From Rhizobium tropici CIAT 899 (GTDB lineage: Bacteria > Pseudomonadota > Alphaproteobacteria > Rhizobiales > Rhizobiaceae), in assembly GCF_000330885.1 (NCBI RefSeq), contig NC_020059.1, positions 3,151,001 through 3,215,000 of the forward strand: 64,000 nucleotides of DNA. The letters run 5' to 3'. Positions within the stretch are counted from its first letter, which is position 1, and each line of letters opens with the position of its first letter. This document shows, piece by piece, positions 1-9,390 of the stretch. The translations under genes and the position numbers were made by a program. The notes under the pieces were generated by a model. It was not told the DNA's origin. It ran no database searches and saw only the letters and a program-made list of their open reading frames with translations.

Positions 1-1
1 C

Positions 2-106
2 TTCGGCGACATGGAAGAGCCGCCGTCTAAGGAAGAGATCGACTATGTCGTGCGCGGCGCCGTGCGGGTTTTCCTGGCGGGCTACGGTCCGGATCGCAGG
101 GATTAG
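2..106 (+). CDS. C-terminal fragment, probable TetR-family regulator
   Basis: The window opens inside a gene. Thirty-four codons are visible before a TAG stop, and the 5' part lies outside the window. The tail (KEEIDYVVRGAVRVFLAGYG) resembles the last helix of TetR/AcrR ligand-binding domains, which often end in a 'GAVRLFLAGY'-like string. With no DNA-binding domain in view, this is a family guess from the tail alone. Confidence 0.45.
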   Translation, partial: FGDMEEPPSKEEIDYVVRGAVRVFLAGYGPDRRD

Positions 107-222
107 GATGATCAGGCCTCTCCTGCCGTCCGCGGGCGTGTAGTAATTCAACTCCGCAATAGCGATCAAGCGTCGCCAATGTCGGGAGCCTATGACTGGC
201 CCGGCAACCAGGGGAGTTGAAA

Positions 223-1062
223 ATGAGCGCGATCGGCAGAGCGATATGGTTTATCGAAAGCCATTTTAAATCCGACATCTCGCTCGAAGAGATCGCCGAG
301 ATAGCCGGGCTGTCGCGCTTTCATCTTTCGCGCGTCTTCGGCATGACGACGGGCCACTCGATCAGCAGCTATATCCGGAGCCGCCGCCTTAGCGAAGCGG
401 CTCTTGTACTGACGGACGGCTCCTCCTCCATTCTCCAGGTTGCCCTCGATGCGGGCTATGGTTCGCACGAGGCTTTCACCCGTGCCTTCCGCGAGCAATT
501 CGGCATGACGCCGGAAAACCTGCGCAAGCAGGGGCACGTTCGCAACCTCGCTCTACAGGAACCGATCAGAATGGACGACACCCGCCTTCCCAAACTCGAG
601 GCACCGCGCTTCGAAAGCCATCCCGCAATGCTGCTTGCCGGCCTTGCGGAAACCTATGCCTATGAGGCGACACAGGCCATCCCCTCGCTCTGGCAGAAAT
701 TCAACCAGTATTTCGGCCATATTCCCGGCCAGATCGGCAATGTCGCCTATGGCGTCTGCACCCAGGCGGAAGAAGGTAGCGAAAGCTTCCGTTACATGTC
801 GGCAGCCGAAGTTTCCGCCGCGGACGGCCTGCCCGAAGGTTTCGCGACGACGAAACTGCCGCAACAGCGCTACGCGATCTTCACGCATCGCGGCCATATC
901 TCCGGTATTTCCAGCACCGTGGATCAGATCTTCAGCGAATGGCTCCCGCAATCGGGCCAACAACACGGCGGCACCCCGGATATGATGGAACGCTATGACG
1001 ACCGCTTCGACTCACGCACGGGCACGGGCGTGACGGAAATCTGGATCCCCCTCAAAGCCTAG
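223..1062 (+). CDS. AraC-family regulator with GyrI-like effector domain
   Basis: A 279-residue transcription regulator. The N-terminal ~105 residues form two AraC-type helix-turn-helix motifs (ISLEEIAEIAGLSRFHLSRV, then ILQVALDAGYGSHEAFTRAF). The rest (about 120-279) looks like a GyrI/Rob effector-binding domain, ending in TEIWIPL as that family does. This HTH-first order is that of Rob and SoxS-like fusions that sense small hydrophobic ligands. The ATG at 223 is chosen because GGGGAG at 211-216 gives good spacing; a TTG six bases earlier is in frame but too close to that site. The gene stands alone, and its ligand and targets cannot be read from the sequence. Confidence 0.85.
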   Translation: MSAIGRAIWFIESHFKSDISLEEIAEIAGLSRFHLSRVFGMTTGHSISSYIRSRRLSEAALVLTDGSSSILQVALDAGYGSHEAFTRAFREQFGMTPENLRKQGHVRNLALQEPIRMDDTRLPKLEAPRFESHPAMLLAGLAETYAYEATQAIPSLWQKFNQYFGHIPGQIGNVAYGVCTQAEEGSESFRYMSAAEVSAADGLPEGFATTKLPQQRYAIFTHRGHISGISSTVDQIFSEWLPQSGQQHGGTPDMMERYDDRFDSRTGTGVTEIWIPLKA

Positions 1063-1098
1063 AAACCAAGCCTGGGAACAAGAACTGGAAACAAGGCT

Positions 1099-1118
1099 GC
1101 CGCCATGAAAATGGCGGC
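1099..1118 (+). promoter_or_regulatory. GAAA-tetraloop hairpin between araC-like gene and terC
   Basis: An 8-bp perfect stem (GCCGCCAT / ATGGCGGC) closed by a GAAA loop lies 36 bases after the araC-like stop. There is no T-run after it, so it is a weak terminator candidate. It could instead be the first helix of a terC leader RNA. Confidence 0.4.
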
Positions 1119-1179
1119 GGCGCTTGTACGAACCATGACACTCCTTACATTACGGCCATTCTGGAGAGGCCATGCTGGG

Positions 1180-1203
1180 GGTCAGCATTGGCAAATGCTG
1201 ATC
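1180..1203 (+). promoter_or_regulatory. Hairpin in terC 5' leader
   Basis: The arms GGTCAGCAT and ATGCTGATC pair over 9 bp with one G-T wobble and a 6-base loop. The hairpin ends just upstream of the AAAGGGGG ribosome-binding site of terC, so it could mask or expose that site. Some terC/ykoY genes elsewhere carry the yybP-ykoY manganese riboswitch, but its conserved core was not recognised here. Confidence 0.35.
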
Positions 1204-1219
1204 AAAGGGGGCATCGTCA

Positions 1220-1963
1220 ATGGATATTGTGGGGCTGATACAGGACCCGGGGGCGTGGGTGGCACTCGTCACGCTCGTCGTCATGGAAGTGGTCCTCGGC
1301 ATCGACAACCTCATCTTCATCTCGATCCTGACCAACAAGCTGCCGGCCGAACATCGCGACAGAGCCCGCAAGATCGGTATCGGCCTCGCCCTTATCATGC
1401 GCCTTGCGCTGCTCGGAACCGTCGCCTGGATCGTCCAGCTCACCCAGCCGGTCTTCGAAATCTTCGGCCAAGGCTTCTCCTGGAAGGATATGATCCTCAT
1501 CGGCGGCGGCCTCTTCCTTGTCTGGAAGGCGACGAAGGAGATCCATCACAATGTCGATCCGCAGGAACAGGGTGAGGATTTCATCGCCAAATCCACCACC
1601 TCGACCTTCGCTTCGGCGATCGGCCAGATCCTGCTGCTCGATCTGGTCTTCTCGATCGACAGCATCATCACCGCCGTCGGCATGACGCCGCACCTGCCGA
1701 TCATGTTCGTCGCGGTCATCGCCGCCGTTACGGTCATGCTGGTCGCCGCCAACCCGCTCGCCAATTTCATCGAGAAAAACCCGAGCATCGTCATGCTGGC
1801 GCTCGCCTTCCTGCTGATGATCGGCACGACGCTGATCGCCGAAGGCATGGGCGTGCATGTTCCCAAGGGCTACATCTACGCCGCCATGGCCTTCTCCGCT
1901 CTGGTCGAAGTGCTGAACATGATGGCGCGCAACCGTCGGAAAAAGACCTCAGGCAGCCACTAA
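1220..1963 (+). CDS. TerC-family integral membrane protein
   Basis: A 247-residue polytopic inner-membrane protein of the TerC/YkoY/Alx family. Members are implicated in metal efflux (notably manganese) and, in plasmid ter clusters, in tellurite resistance. Family hallmarks are the acidic intramembrane motifs [11 protein letters not shown] near the N-terminus and [17 protein letters not shown] near residue 140, which are internal repeats carrying conserved aspartates. Seven or so hydrophobic segments are visible. A GGGGG Shine-Dalgarno lies about 8 bases before the ATG. It appears monocistronic behind a structured leader. No other ter genes are nearby, so a metal-homeostasis role is likelier than tellurite resistance. 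Confidence 0.88.
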   Translation: MDIVGLIQDPGAWVALVTLVVMEVVLGIDNLIFISILTNKLPAEHRDRARKIGIGLALIMRLALLGTVAWIVQLTQPVFEIFGQGFSWKDMILIGGGLFLVWKATKEIHHNVDPQEQGEDFIAKSTTSTFASAIGQILLLDLVFSIDSIITAVGMTPHLPIMFVAVIAAVTVMLVAANPLANFIEKNPSIVMLALAFLLMIGTTLIAEGMGVHVPKGYIYAAMAFSALVEVLNMMARNRRKKTSGSH

Positions 1964-2008
1964 TCGGGAAAGCCGCCCCCATGATGAGGTGCGGCTTCAT
2001 CACATCGA

Positions 2009-2419
2009 TCAATCCTGGACGTGCACGTCGACCCATTCGCCGATATCGCCGCGGCCATAAATGTCGACCTTGATCCAGACGTTGCCGCGAACGATATAGT
2101 TCCCGGCATCATCGGCGATATTGCCGTTTGCCAGCATGGCTTCCAGCTTCTGGCGATTGGAGGGCAGTGAGAAGAAACTGTCGCCCTGGTCGCCACGGTC
2201 ACGGCGGCGATAGGCGTGATAGTTGGCGCGGTCCTGGCGGATGATCTGCCAGGGTGCCGTCAGGCGCTCGCCCTTGGAATTATAGAGATCGTCGTTGCCA
2301 ATGTAGGCGCGATAGGATTCGATCAGTTTCGCCGAGCCATCGCGCGTAATAGTCGATTGGGCAGCGGCGGCGTCGGCCATCGAGACCGCCAATAGCAAGC
2401 TCAAAATTAGTTTCTTCAT
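2009..2419 (-). CDS. Small exported hypothetical protein
   Basis: A 136-residue protein with a clear Sec signal peptide (MKKLILSLLLAVSMADAAAAQ, cleavage probably after AAAAQ or just before). The mature part is about 115 polar residues, rich in Asp, Arg and Tyr, with the segment NVWIKVDIYGRGDIGEWVDV near the end. No cysteines or catalytic motif stand out. The start was placed at the signal peptide; an in-frame codon 32 residues upstream would add a non-signal extension. The gene points away from gltX and appears to be a single-gene unit. Function unknown; periplasmic location is inferred from the signal. Confidence 0.7.
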   Translation of the reverse strand: MKKLILSLLLAVSMADAAAAQSTITRDGSAKLIESYRAYIGNDDLYNSKGERLTAPWQIIRQDRANYHAYRRRDRGDQGDSFFSLPSNRQKLEAMLANGNIADDAGNYIVRGNVWIKVDIYGRGDIGEWVDVHVQD

Positions 2420-2779
2420 GGGATCCCCGGAATGAACGATTGAAAACCTATTTCGCCACTGCCGCGAAAATTGCAAATCAAATTGGGCAAGCGTAAGGCT
2501 TTTCTCCTGAAACACTTACGAAGTGTAAAGACGCTTCGTGAAATTGGAAGGCAGGCCCTTTTCGATGCATCACGGCGTCCTCGGTGGCTCTGCCTGCCCT
2601 CGCGGCGCAGTTTCCCTTGACGTCACCCCTTGAATATGGCCTAAGGCCAGCCATACGGAAAACGCTGATAGAAGCGGCAAGACGCCCTTTTCCGGCCGGT
2701 TTCCTGATCCAGATAGACATTTTCGGCTGGACGGCGCTTGTCCCAAGCGCGGCCCGGCCTTTTATGACGGGCAAACAAG
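2420..2779. other. Intergenic region between divergent genes (360 bp)
   Basis: It should hold the promoters of both the exported hypothetical (minus) and gltX (plus). No strong repeat, hairpin or RNA gene was recognised in it. Short open frames here have no supporting ribosome-binding site. Confidence 0.5.
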
Positions 2780-4237
2780 ATGACCACTTCAGGCGTTCGC
2801 GTCCGCATCGCACCCTCCCCCACCGGCGAGCCGCATGTCGGCACCGCTTACATCGCGCTGTTCAACTATCTTTTCGCCAAGAAACACGGCGGCGAGTTCA
2901 TCCTGCGCATCGAAGATACCGACGCGACCCGCTCCACCCCGGAATTCGAGACGAAGGTGCTCGACGCGCTGAAATGGTGCGGCCTGAAATGGTCCGAAGG
3001 TCCGGATATCGGCGGCCCTTACGGCCCCTACCGCCAGAGCGACCGGAAAGACCTCTACAAGCCCTATGTCGAGCAGATCGTCACGGCCGGTCACGGCTTT
3101 CGCTGCTTCTGCACGCCGGAGCGCCTGGAAAAGATGCGCGAGGCGCAGCGCGCAGCCGGCCTGCCGCCGAAGTATGACGGCCACTGTCTGAACCTCTCGG
3201 CCGAGGAAGTGACCTCACGCGTTGCTGCCGGTGAACCGCATGTCGTGCGCATGAAGATCCCGACCGAAGGCTCGTGCAAGTTTCATGACGGCGTCTACGG
3301 CGACGTGGAAATCCCGTGGGATGCCGTCGACATGCAGGTCCTGCTCAAGGCCGACGGCATGCCGACCTATCACATGGCCAACGTCGTCGACGACCATCTG
3401 ATGAAGATCACCCATGTCGCGCGTGGCGAGGAGTGGCTTGCCTCGGTGCCGAAGCACATCCTGATCTATCAGTATCTCGGCTGGGAGCCGCCGGTGTTCA
3501 TGCACCTGTCGCTGATGCGCAATGCCGACAAGTCGAAACTGTCGAAGCGCAAGAACCCGACCTCGATCTCTTATTACACCGCGCTTGGCTATATCCCCGA
3601 AGCGCTGATGAACTTCCTCGGCCTGTTCTTCATTCAGATCGCCGAAGGCGAAGAGCTCTTGAGCATGGACGAGCTTGCCGCAAAATTCGATCCGGAAAAC
3701 CTCTCCAAGGCCGGCGCGATCTTCGACATCCAGAAGCTCGATTGGCTGAACGGCCGCTGGATCCGCGAGAAGCTGTCGGAAGAAGAGTTCCAGCATCGGG
3801 TACTGACTTGGGCGATGGAAAATGATCGCCTGAAGGAAGGCCTGAAGCTGTCGCAGTCGCGCATCACCAAGCTTGGCGAACTGCCTGATTTGACCGGCTT
3901 CCTGTTCAAGTCCGACCTCAACCTCGATCCTTCCGCCTTCGCGAAGATCAAGTCGACGCCGGAAGAGCTGCTGGAAATCCTGAACACCGTGCAGCCGGAT
4001 CTGGAAAAGATCCTTGAATGGAATGTCGAGACGATCGAAGCCGAGCTGCGCGCCATTGCGGACCGCATGGGCAAGAAGCTGAAGGTCATCGTCGCTCCGC
4101 TTTTTGTCGCCATATCGGGCTCCTCGCGCTCCCTGCCGCTTTTCGATAGCATGGCGATCCTCGGCCGGTCCGTCGTCCGCCAGCGGCTGAAACTTGCCGC
4201 GCAGACCGTTGCGACCCTCGTCGGCCCGAAGAACTGA
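2780..4237 (+). CDS. gltX: Glutamyl-tRNA synthetase
   Basis: A 485-residue class I aminoacyl-tRNA synthetase that charges tRNA-Glu in the cytoplasm. The Rossmann-fold signature appears as APSPTGEPHVGTAYIALFN (the HIGH box reads HVGT), with the KMSKS loop as KSKLSKRK near residue 255. The C-terminal anticodon-binding helical region follows, and the length is normal for bacterial GluRS. Alphaproteobacteria often carry two gltX copies, one of which may act on tRNA-Gln as well. Which copy this is cannot be decided here. lysS follows after 16 bases, which suggests cotranscription. Confidence 0.95.
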   Translation: MTTSGVRVRIAPSPTGEPHVGTAYIALFNYLFAKKHGGEFILRIEDTDATRSTPEFETKVLDALKWCGLKWSEGPDIGGPYGPYRQSDRKDLYKPYVEQIVTAGHGFRCFCTPERLEKMREAQRAAGLPPKYDGHCLNLSAEEVTSRVAAGEPHVVRMKIPTEGSCKFHDGVYGDVEIPWDAVDMQVLLKADGMPTYHMANVVDDHLMKITHVARGEEWLASVPKHILIYQYLGWEPPVFMHLSLMRNADKSKLSKRKNPTSISYYTALGYIPEALMNFLGLFFIQIAEGEELLSMDELAAKFDPENLSKAGAIFDIQKLDWLNGRWIREKLSEEEFQHRVLTWAMENDRLKEGLKLSQSRITKLGELPDLTGFLFKSDLNLDPSAFAKIKSTPEELLEILNTVQPDLEKILEWNVETIEAELRAIADRMGKKLKVIVAPLFVAISGSSRSLPLFDSMAILGRSVVRQRLKLAAQTVATLVGPKN

Positions 4238-4253
4238 ACCGGACTTTAAAACC

Positions 4254-5750
4254 ATGAACGACAAGACCGAAGCCTCCGCCCTCTCCTCCGACGCAACGGA
4301 AGTTCGCCGCCAGAAGCTGAAGCTGCTGCGCGAACAGGTCGGCGACGTCTATCCGGCGCATTTCCACCGGACGATGACGAATGCCGAGCTCGCTGCGAAA
4401 TACGAAGGCCTGGAGCCGGATACGGAAACCGGCGATGTCGTCACCGTTGCCGGGCGCGTCTATTCCTCGCGCAACTCCGGCATGTTCATGGACATCCACG
4501 ACGCCTCGGCCAAGATCCAGATTTTCAGCCACAAGGACGTGACCTCGGAAGAAGCTCGCGCGTTGCTGCCGATGATCGATATCGGCGACATCATCGGCGT
4601 CACCGGCGTCGTGCGCCGTACCAAGCGCGGCGAGCTGACCATCAATGCCCAGCAGATCACCATGCTGACCAAGTCGTTGCTGCCGATGCCGGAAAAGTGG
4701 CACGGCCTCTCCGATATAGAGCTGCGCTACCGCAAGCGTCATCTCGACATCATGACGAACGAGGAATCGAAGCTCCGCTTCCAGCAGCGCAGCCGCATCG
4801 TTTCCGGCATCCGCCGTTTCATGGAAAATGACGGCTTCATGGAAGTCGAGACGCCAATGCTGCATTCGGTCTATGGCGGCGCGACGGCCGAGCCGTTCAA
4901 GACGCATCATAACACGCTGAAGCTCGACATGTACTTGCGCATTGCGCCGGAACTGTTCCTGAAGCGCACGCTGGTTTCCGGCCTCACCGACAAGGTCTTC
5001 GAGATCAACCGCAACTTCCGTAACGAAGGCGTCTCCACCCGGCACAATCCTGAATTCACCATGATGGAGTGCTATTGGGCCTATGCCGACTACGAGGACA
5101 TCATGGACCTTGTCGAGCGTCTGTTCTCGACGCTCGCCATGTCGATCCATGGCAGCACCGAATTCGCGTTCGGCGACAAGCAGATATCCTTCAAGGGCCC
5201 GTTCCGCCGCGTGCCGATGCCCGATGCCGTCAAGGAAGCGACCGGCATCGACTTTCTGGCGATCAAGACCGACGAAGAAGCACGCGCCGCCTCCAAGGCT
5301 GCCGGCTTCGCCGTCGAGAAGGACGCGACCTGGGGTGAATGCCTTGCCTTCATCTTCGAAGAGAAGGTCGAGGGCACGCTGATCCAGCCGGCACACGTCA
5401 CGCATTTTCCGAAGGACATCTCGCCCTTCGCCAAGGAAGTGCCGGGCGAGCCGCGCCTCGTCGAACGTTTCGAGACTTATTGCAACGCCTGGGAACTCGG
5501 CAACGCCTTCTCGGAACTCAACGATCCGGAAGAGCAGCGCGCCCGCATGGTCGACCAGCTCCAGCAGGCGCATGCACGCGGCGAGAAGGAAAAGCAACTG
5601 GACGAGGAATTCCTCGATGCCATCGACCAGGGCATGCCTCCGGCAGGCGGTCTCGGCATTGGTGTGGACCGCCTCATCATGCTGTTGACCAACTCGCCAT
5701 CGATCCGCGACATCATTCTTTTCCCGGCCCGTCGCAACAAGGCCGATTGA
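4254..5750 (+). CDS. lysS: Lysyl-tRNA synthetase, class II
   Basis: A 498-residue class II synthetase. An N-terminal OB-fold anticodon-binding domain (about residues 60-170) is followed by the catalytic core: motif 2 reads FRNEGVSTRHNPEFTMMECY and motif 3 GLGIGVDRLIMLLTNSPSIR, ending at the usual FPA. It charges tRNA-Lys. The ATG at 4254 is chosen over an in-frame codon at 4194 because the earlier one overlaps the gltX end and gives a non-homologous N-terminus. It directly follows gltX in the same direction, so both synthetases are probably made from one message. Confidence 0.95.
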   Translation: MNDKTEASALSSDATEVRRQKLKLLREQVGDVYPAHFHRTMTNAELAAKYEGLEPDTETGDVVTVAGRVYSSRNSGMFMDIHDASAKIQIFSHKDVTSEEARALLPMIDIGDIIGVTGVVRRTKRGELTINAQQITMLTKSLLPMPEKWHGLSDIELRYRKRHLDIMTNEESKLRFQQRSRIVSGIRRFMENDGFMEVETPMLHSVYGGATAEPFKTHHNTLKLDMYLRIAPELFLKRTLVSGLTDKVFEINRNFRNEGVSTRHNPEFTMMECYWAYADYEDIMDLVERLFSTLAMSIHGSTEFAFGDKQISFKGPFRRVPMPDAVKEATGIDFLAIKTDEEARAASKAAGFAVEKDATWGECLAFIFEEKVEGTLIQPAHVTHFPKDISPFAKEVPGEPRLVERFETYCNAWELGNAFSELNDPEEQRARMVDQLQQAHARGEKEKQLDEEFLDAIDQGMPPAGGLGIGVDRLIMLLTNSPSIRDIILFPARRNKAD

Positions 5751-5787
5751 GACCGGTTTGGTCCTTCGAACATCAAAGGTGCGTATT

Positions 5788-6069
5788 ATGACGGATAAAG
5801 AGATGCCAGCCGCAGACGATAGCGAGCATCAGCGGCTGGCCGATCTTGCTGAGATCGGCGACATCGATCTCTCGCAATACGCACCGGGAACGTTCGGTTG
5901 CCACGAGGCGATGCACACGGTGTCGATCATGCTTGACATGACCGACGACCTGCTGCTTCAGCACCCCGCCATCCTGGCGAATCCGGACTTCTACCGCCTT
6001 GCAGGTGAGGTTCACGAGGCGCTTTTCGCGCTCTACCAGGCTATCGGCGAAAAACATCTGGCGGAATAA
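5788..6069 (+). CDS. Conserved small hypothetical protein
   Basis: A 93-residue acidic protein 37 bases downstream of lysS, with AAAGG about 9 bases before the ATG. It is soluble, with two likely helices; the string FGCHEAMHTVSIMLDMTDDLL suggests an amphipathic helix with paired histidines. No catalytic motif is evident. Similar short genes behind lysS are familiar in rhizobial genomes, but no function is known to me. The position suggests cotranscription with gltX and lysS. Confidence 0.7.
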   Translation: MTDKEMPAADDSEHQRLADLAEIGDIDLSQYAPGTFGCHEAMHTVSIMLDMTDDLLLQHPAILANPDFYRLAGEVHEALFALYQAIGEKHLAE

Positions 6070-6110
6070 GACTGTTACTTGTCCGCCGGATGGCGCGAAG
6101 CCAGTTTTGA

Positions 6111-6947
6111 TCAATTGGTGACGGGCGAGCGGCGGTCGGCTGCACCCGTCATGGTCGGGTCCAATCCCGGTGATGGGCTCTTGTCTTTGGAACCGGCATC
6201 GGCCCCGATGAACTCGCCGTTCTCATCATAGCCCGGCTGCACATTGCCGGTCGATTTCGGCTCCGGCAGCGGCGGCTTGGCATCGCGGCTCTCGGGCTGT
6301 TTTGCGGCCGTCTTCTCTTCCGCGGCGATCGCCGCCTTCATCTTGTCCTTCTTGGCGTCGCCGCCATTGTCCGCTGCCAGCGCATTGCCACAGTCGGACA
6401 GATCCTTCAATCCAGCGATCGCCGCATCGATATCCTGCGGCAGCATGGTAATCTGCTCGCCATAAAACAGGCCGGCATTGCTGGCGCCACCGTCGTAATA
6501 GCGTGCCGTCAGCGGTGCTTCGGAGCTGCCATCGACCAGCCGGTCGGGATGGGCCACATAGACGACATCGGCGCCCAGAGCCCGGCCGCGCAGGTCGGAA
6601 CGCAACGTCGGCCCGTTCTGGTCGAGAACTACAACCTGTACGAGATCCGGCTTCTGTTCCTGATAGACGGCCTTGGCAACGCGGAGCGCGGTTCTGACCC
6701 GCGTCAACCCATCGGTCGGCTCGGTGCGAATATATTTGCGAACCCAGAAGCGGTTGTCCTTGCGGATCGTGATGAGATTGACGTCGGTGCACTGGAGCCC
6801 GTCGGGGGAAGCAGATACAAGACCAAGCAACCTGTCCTTGCCAACATAAAGCGCAAGAACGCCGGAGGACCCCACGAGAAGGGCCACTCCGCCGATCAGT
6901 ACGACAAGTTTCCGGGGTACCCGGAAAATGTGCAGTAAGGCGCTCAC
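6111..6947 (-). CDS. Membrane-anchored hypothetical protein
   Basis: A 278-residue protein with a single N-terminal membrane segment (KLVVLIGGVALLVGSSGVLA, about residues 13-34). About 160 folded residues follow, then a low-complexity C-terminal tail rich in Ala, Lys, Pro and Asp. The GTG at 6947 is chosen because GGAGCA precedes it; the frame stays open 53 codons further upstream but without a good ribosome-binding site. Topology suggests a periplasmic C-terminal domain. No known domain was recognised. It is divergent from the LysR gene, but nothing shows that the two are linked in function. Confidence 0.65.
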   Translation of the reverse strand: MSALLHIFRVPRKLVVLIGGVALLVGSSGVLALYVGKDRLLGLVSASPDGLQCTDVNLITIRKDNRFWVRKYIRTEPTDGLTRVRTALRVAKAVYQEQKPDLVQVVVLDQNGPTLRSDLRGRALGADVVYVAHPDRLVDGSSEAPLTARYYDGGASNAGLFYGEQITMLPQDIDAAIAGLKDLSDCGNALAADNGGDAKKDKMKAAIAAEEKTAAKQPESRDAKPPLPEPKSTGNVQPGYDENGEFIGADAGSKDKSPSPGLDPTMTGAADRRSPVTN

Positions 6948-7142
6948 GCCAACTGCTCCCTCATAGACCACTCCAAGGCGACAAAAATGATCAACCCTCA
7001 CGTTAGGGAACTGGCGTTTCGGAATACTTAAAACCGAGGTAAAACTTGCATCGTCTTCGACATCGTTACCAAAAAAGGTCCAAACTTTCACAGCTATGAC
7101 GAGCACTTGCCTTTCTCAGCGCGAACATGCTCTAACCGGAGC

Positions 7143-8051
7143 ATGGCCTTCACGCTGAGACAGCTGCAATACTTCGTCGCCGTGGCGGAACAGGGCTCCG
7201 TGACGCGGGCCGCCCAGAACCTGTCGATCTCGCAATCCTCTGTGACCGAAGCCCTCAAGGAGCTGGAAAGCGACCTCGGCGTCGAGCTGTTCGAGCGCCA
7301 TCCGCGTGGGCTGTCGATCACGCACAACGGCCACCAATTCCTGCGTCACGCAACGAAGATCCTGGCAACCGTCTCCGACGCGCGCACCAGCTTTTCCGGA
7401 AAGCGGAACGAAGCCGGCGGCACGCTGAATATCGGCGTAACGTCGCTTGTCGCCGGCTATGTTCTATCAGATCTTCTGGCGCGCTATCGCCGTGCCTGCC
7501 CCGGGGTCGAAGTCAGCGCCATCGAGGACAATGGCGGCTATCTGGAACATCTTCTGGTGGGTGGCGAACTCGACGTCGCCGTCATGGTCATTTCCAACCT
7601 GCGCGACCGCATGGCCCTGCAGGCGGAGATCCTCGAAACTTCGCCCTACCGGCTCTGGCTGCCGATGGGCCACCCCCTCGTCTCGGCCGATATCATCAGC
7701 GTCGCCGACATCACCCGTGAGCCGTTGATCATGCTGACCATCGACGAAATCGAGGAAAACACCGGCAAGCTTTTGACCGCGCTCGGCGCCCGCCCGCATG
7801 TCGCCTTCCGCACCCGCTCGGTCGAAGCGGTGCGCAGCCTGGTTGCGACGGGCGCCGGTGTCGCACTGCTGCCCGATCTCGTCTATCGCCCCTGGTCGCT
7901 GGAAGGAGATCGCATCGAAAGCCGCGACGTCTCCGGCTCGCTGCCGGTCGTGCAGGTCGGCATGGTCTGGCGCAAGGGATCGAGCCTGCCGCAAGCCGCC
8001 CGCGATTTTGTCGGCGTGGCCGAAAGCATGCGCTCGGGGCGGCAGCGGTAG
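7143..8051 (+). CDS. LysR-family transcriptional regulator
   Basis: A 302-residue LTTR. The N-terminal winged HTH is typical (LRQLQYFVAVAEQGSVTRAA, then the recognition-helix region SISQSSVTEALKELE). A periplasmic-binding-like co-inducer domain covers residues ~90-300. It lies 170 bases upstream of, and in the same direction as, a putrescine-type transport and oxidation operon, so local control of that operon is likely but inferred. E. coli ydc genes have a MocR-type regulator (YdcR) instead, so the regulator class differs here. The ATG at 7143 begins the conserved LTTR N-terminus. Confidence 0.88.
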   Translation: MAFTLRQLQYFVAVAEQGSVTRAAQNLSISQSSVTEALKELESDLGVELFERHPRGLSITHNGHQFLRHATKILATVSDARTSFSGKRNEAGGTLNIGVTSLVAGYVLSDLLARYRRACPGVEVSAIEDNGGYLEHLLVGGELDVAVMVISNLRDRMALQAEILETSPYRLWLPMGHPLVSADIISVADITREPLIMLTIDEIEENTGKLLTALGARPHVAFRTRSVEAVRSLVATGAGVALLPDLVYRPWSLEGDRIESRDVSGSLPVVQVGMVWRKGSSLPQAARDFVGVAESMRSGRQR

Positions 8052-8221
8052 CAGAGGCCCGCTACCGGCTCATGCATATGCACTAGGAATCGGAATTTCC
8101 GATATCGCCTTTCTGATAAATGAATTTGCGAATGCGGCAAAATCGCGTCACCTTTTCTTCCGGGAACAAGAAGCCAGCCACTGGCTCCACAATATCAAGG
8201 CTCAAAAACCGGGAGAGTCCG

Positions 8222-9382
8222 ATGAAGCATCTGCTGAAATCATGCACGGCCGTACTCGCATGCCTTAGTTTCGCAACGCAGGTCATCGCCGCCGAGCCAT
8301 TGAAGACGCTCGGCAAGGGCGAAGGTGCGGTCAGCATCGTCGCATGGGCCGGCTATATCGAACGCGGCGAAAGCGACAAGAATTACGATTGGGTCACCGG
8401 CTTCGAGAAGGAGACCGGCTGCAAGGTTAGCGTCAAGACCGCGGCAACATCGGACGAAATGGTCGCGCTGATGAACGAAGGCGGCTTCGACCTCGTCACC
8501 GCATCCGGCGATGCCTCGCTACGGCTCGTTGCCGGCAAGCGCGTGCAGCCGATTAATACCGACCTGATCCCCAGCTGGAAGAACCTTGACGAGCGACTGA
8601 AGAATGCGCCCTGGCATACGGTCAACGGCGTTCACTACGGCGTGCCCTATCTCTGGGGCCCGAACGTGCTGATGTACAACACCGCCGCCTTCAAGGACCA
8701 GGCACCGAAGAGCTGGAACATCGTCTTCGAAGAAATGAACCTGCCTGACGGCAAGTCCAACAAGGGCCGCGTGCAGGCCTATGATGGCCCGATCTATATC
8801 GCCGATGCCGCCCTCTACCTCATGGCCCACAAGCCGGAGCTGGGCATCAAGGACCCCTACGAACTCAACGAAGATCAGTACAAGGCTGCCCTCGAATTGC
8901 TGCGCGGCCAGCGCAAGATCGTCAGCCGCTACTGGCATGATGCCATGATCCAGACCGACGACTTCAAGAACGAAGGCGTCGTCGCTTCGGGCTCATGGCC
9001 GTTCCAGGTGAACCTTCTGCAGGCTGACAAGCAGAAGATCGCCTCCACCTTCCCGGATGAGGGAACGACGGGCTGGGCCGATACCACCATGCTGCATGCC
9101 GACAGCGAGCATCCGAACTGCGCCTATATGTGGATGGAACACTCGCTGCAGGCCAAGGTTCAGGGCGATGCCGCCGCCTGGTTCGGCGCCGTACCTTCCG
9201 TTCCGGCCGCCTGCAAGGGCGATGAGCTCCTGACCGACAGCGGTTGCGCCACCAATGGCTATGACCACTTCGACAAGATCAAGTTCTGGAAGACGCCGGT
9301 CGCGAAATGCAGCACGCAGAGCGAATGCGTGCCCTATCATCGCTGGGTCTCCGACTATATCGGCGTGATCGGGGGCAGATAA
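8222..9382 (+). CDS. Polyamine ABC transporter substrate-binding protein (YdcS/PotD-like)
   Basis: A 386-residue periplasmic solute-binding protein with a signal peptide (residues 1-23, ending TQVIAAE). The mature start, GAVSIVAWAGYIERGE, and the motif YGVPYLWGPNVLMYN are characteristic of the spermidine/putrescine group (PotD, PotF, YdcS). It captures the polyamine for the permease encoded downstream. GGGAG precedes the ATG. The next gene starts 185 bases later, and that gap holds two strong hairpins. Such spacers commonly protect the binding-protein message and give it a higher expression than the membrane components. Substrate choice (putrescine versus spermidine) is inferred from the operon, not from pocket residues. 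Confidence 0.88.
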   Translation: MKHLLKSCTAVLACLSFATQVIAAEPLKTLGKGEGAVSIVAWAGYIERGESDKNYDWVTGFEKETGCKVSVKTAATSDEMVALMNEGGFDLVTASGDASLRLVAGKRVQPINTDLIPSWKNLDERLKNAPWHTVNGVHYGVPYLWGPNVLMYNTAAFKDQAPKSWNIVFEEMNLPDGKSNKGRVQAYDGPIYIADAALYLMAHKPELGIKDPYELNEDQYKAALELLRGQRKIVSRYWHDAMIQTDDFKNEGVVASGSWPFQVNLLQADKQKIASTFPDEGTTGWADTTMLHADSEHPNCAYMWMEHSLQAKVQGDAAAWFGAVPSVPAACKGDELLTDSGCATNGYDHFDKIKFWKTPVAKCSTQSECVPYHRWVSDYIGVIGGR

Positions 9383-9390
9383 CTCTTCCT

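Noticed and set aside
1105..1575. 156-codon open frame overlapping the start of terC
   Set aside because: It is out of frame with terC, whose membrane motifs are clear; the product is Arg/His-rich as shadow frames are.
4086..5597. 503-codon open frame antisense to lysS
   Set aside because: LysS is unmistakable on the plus strand; the antisense product has no domain and no ribosome-binding site.
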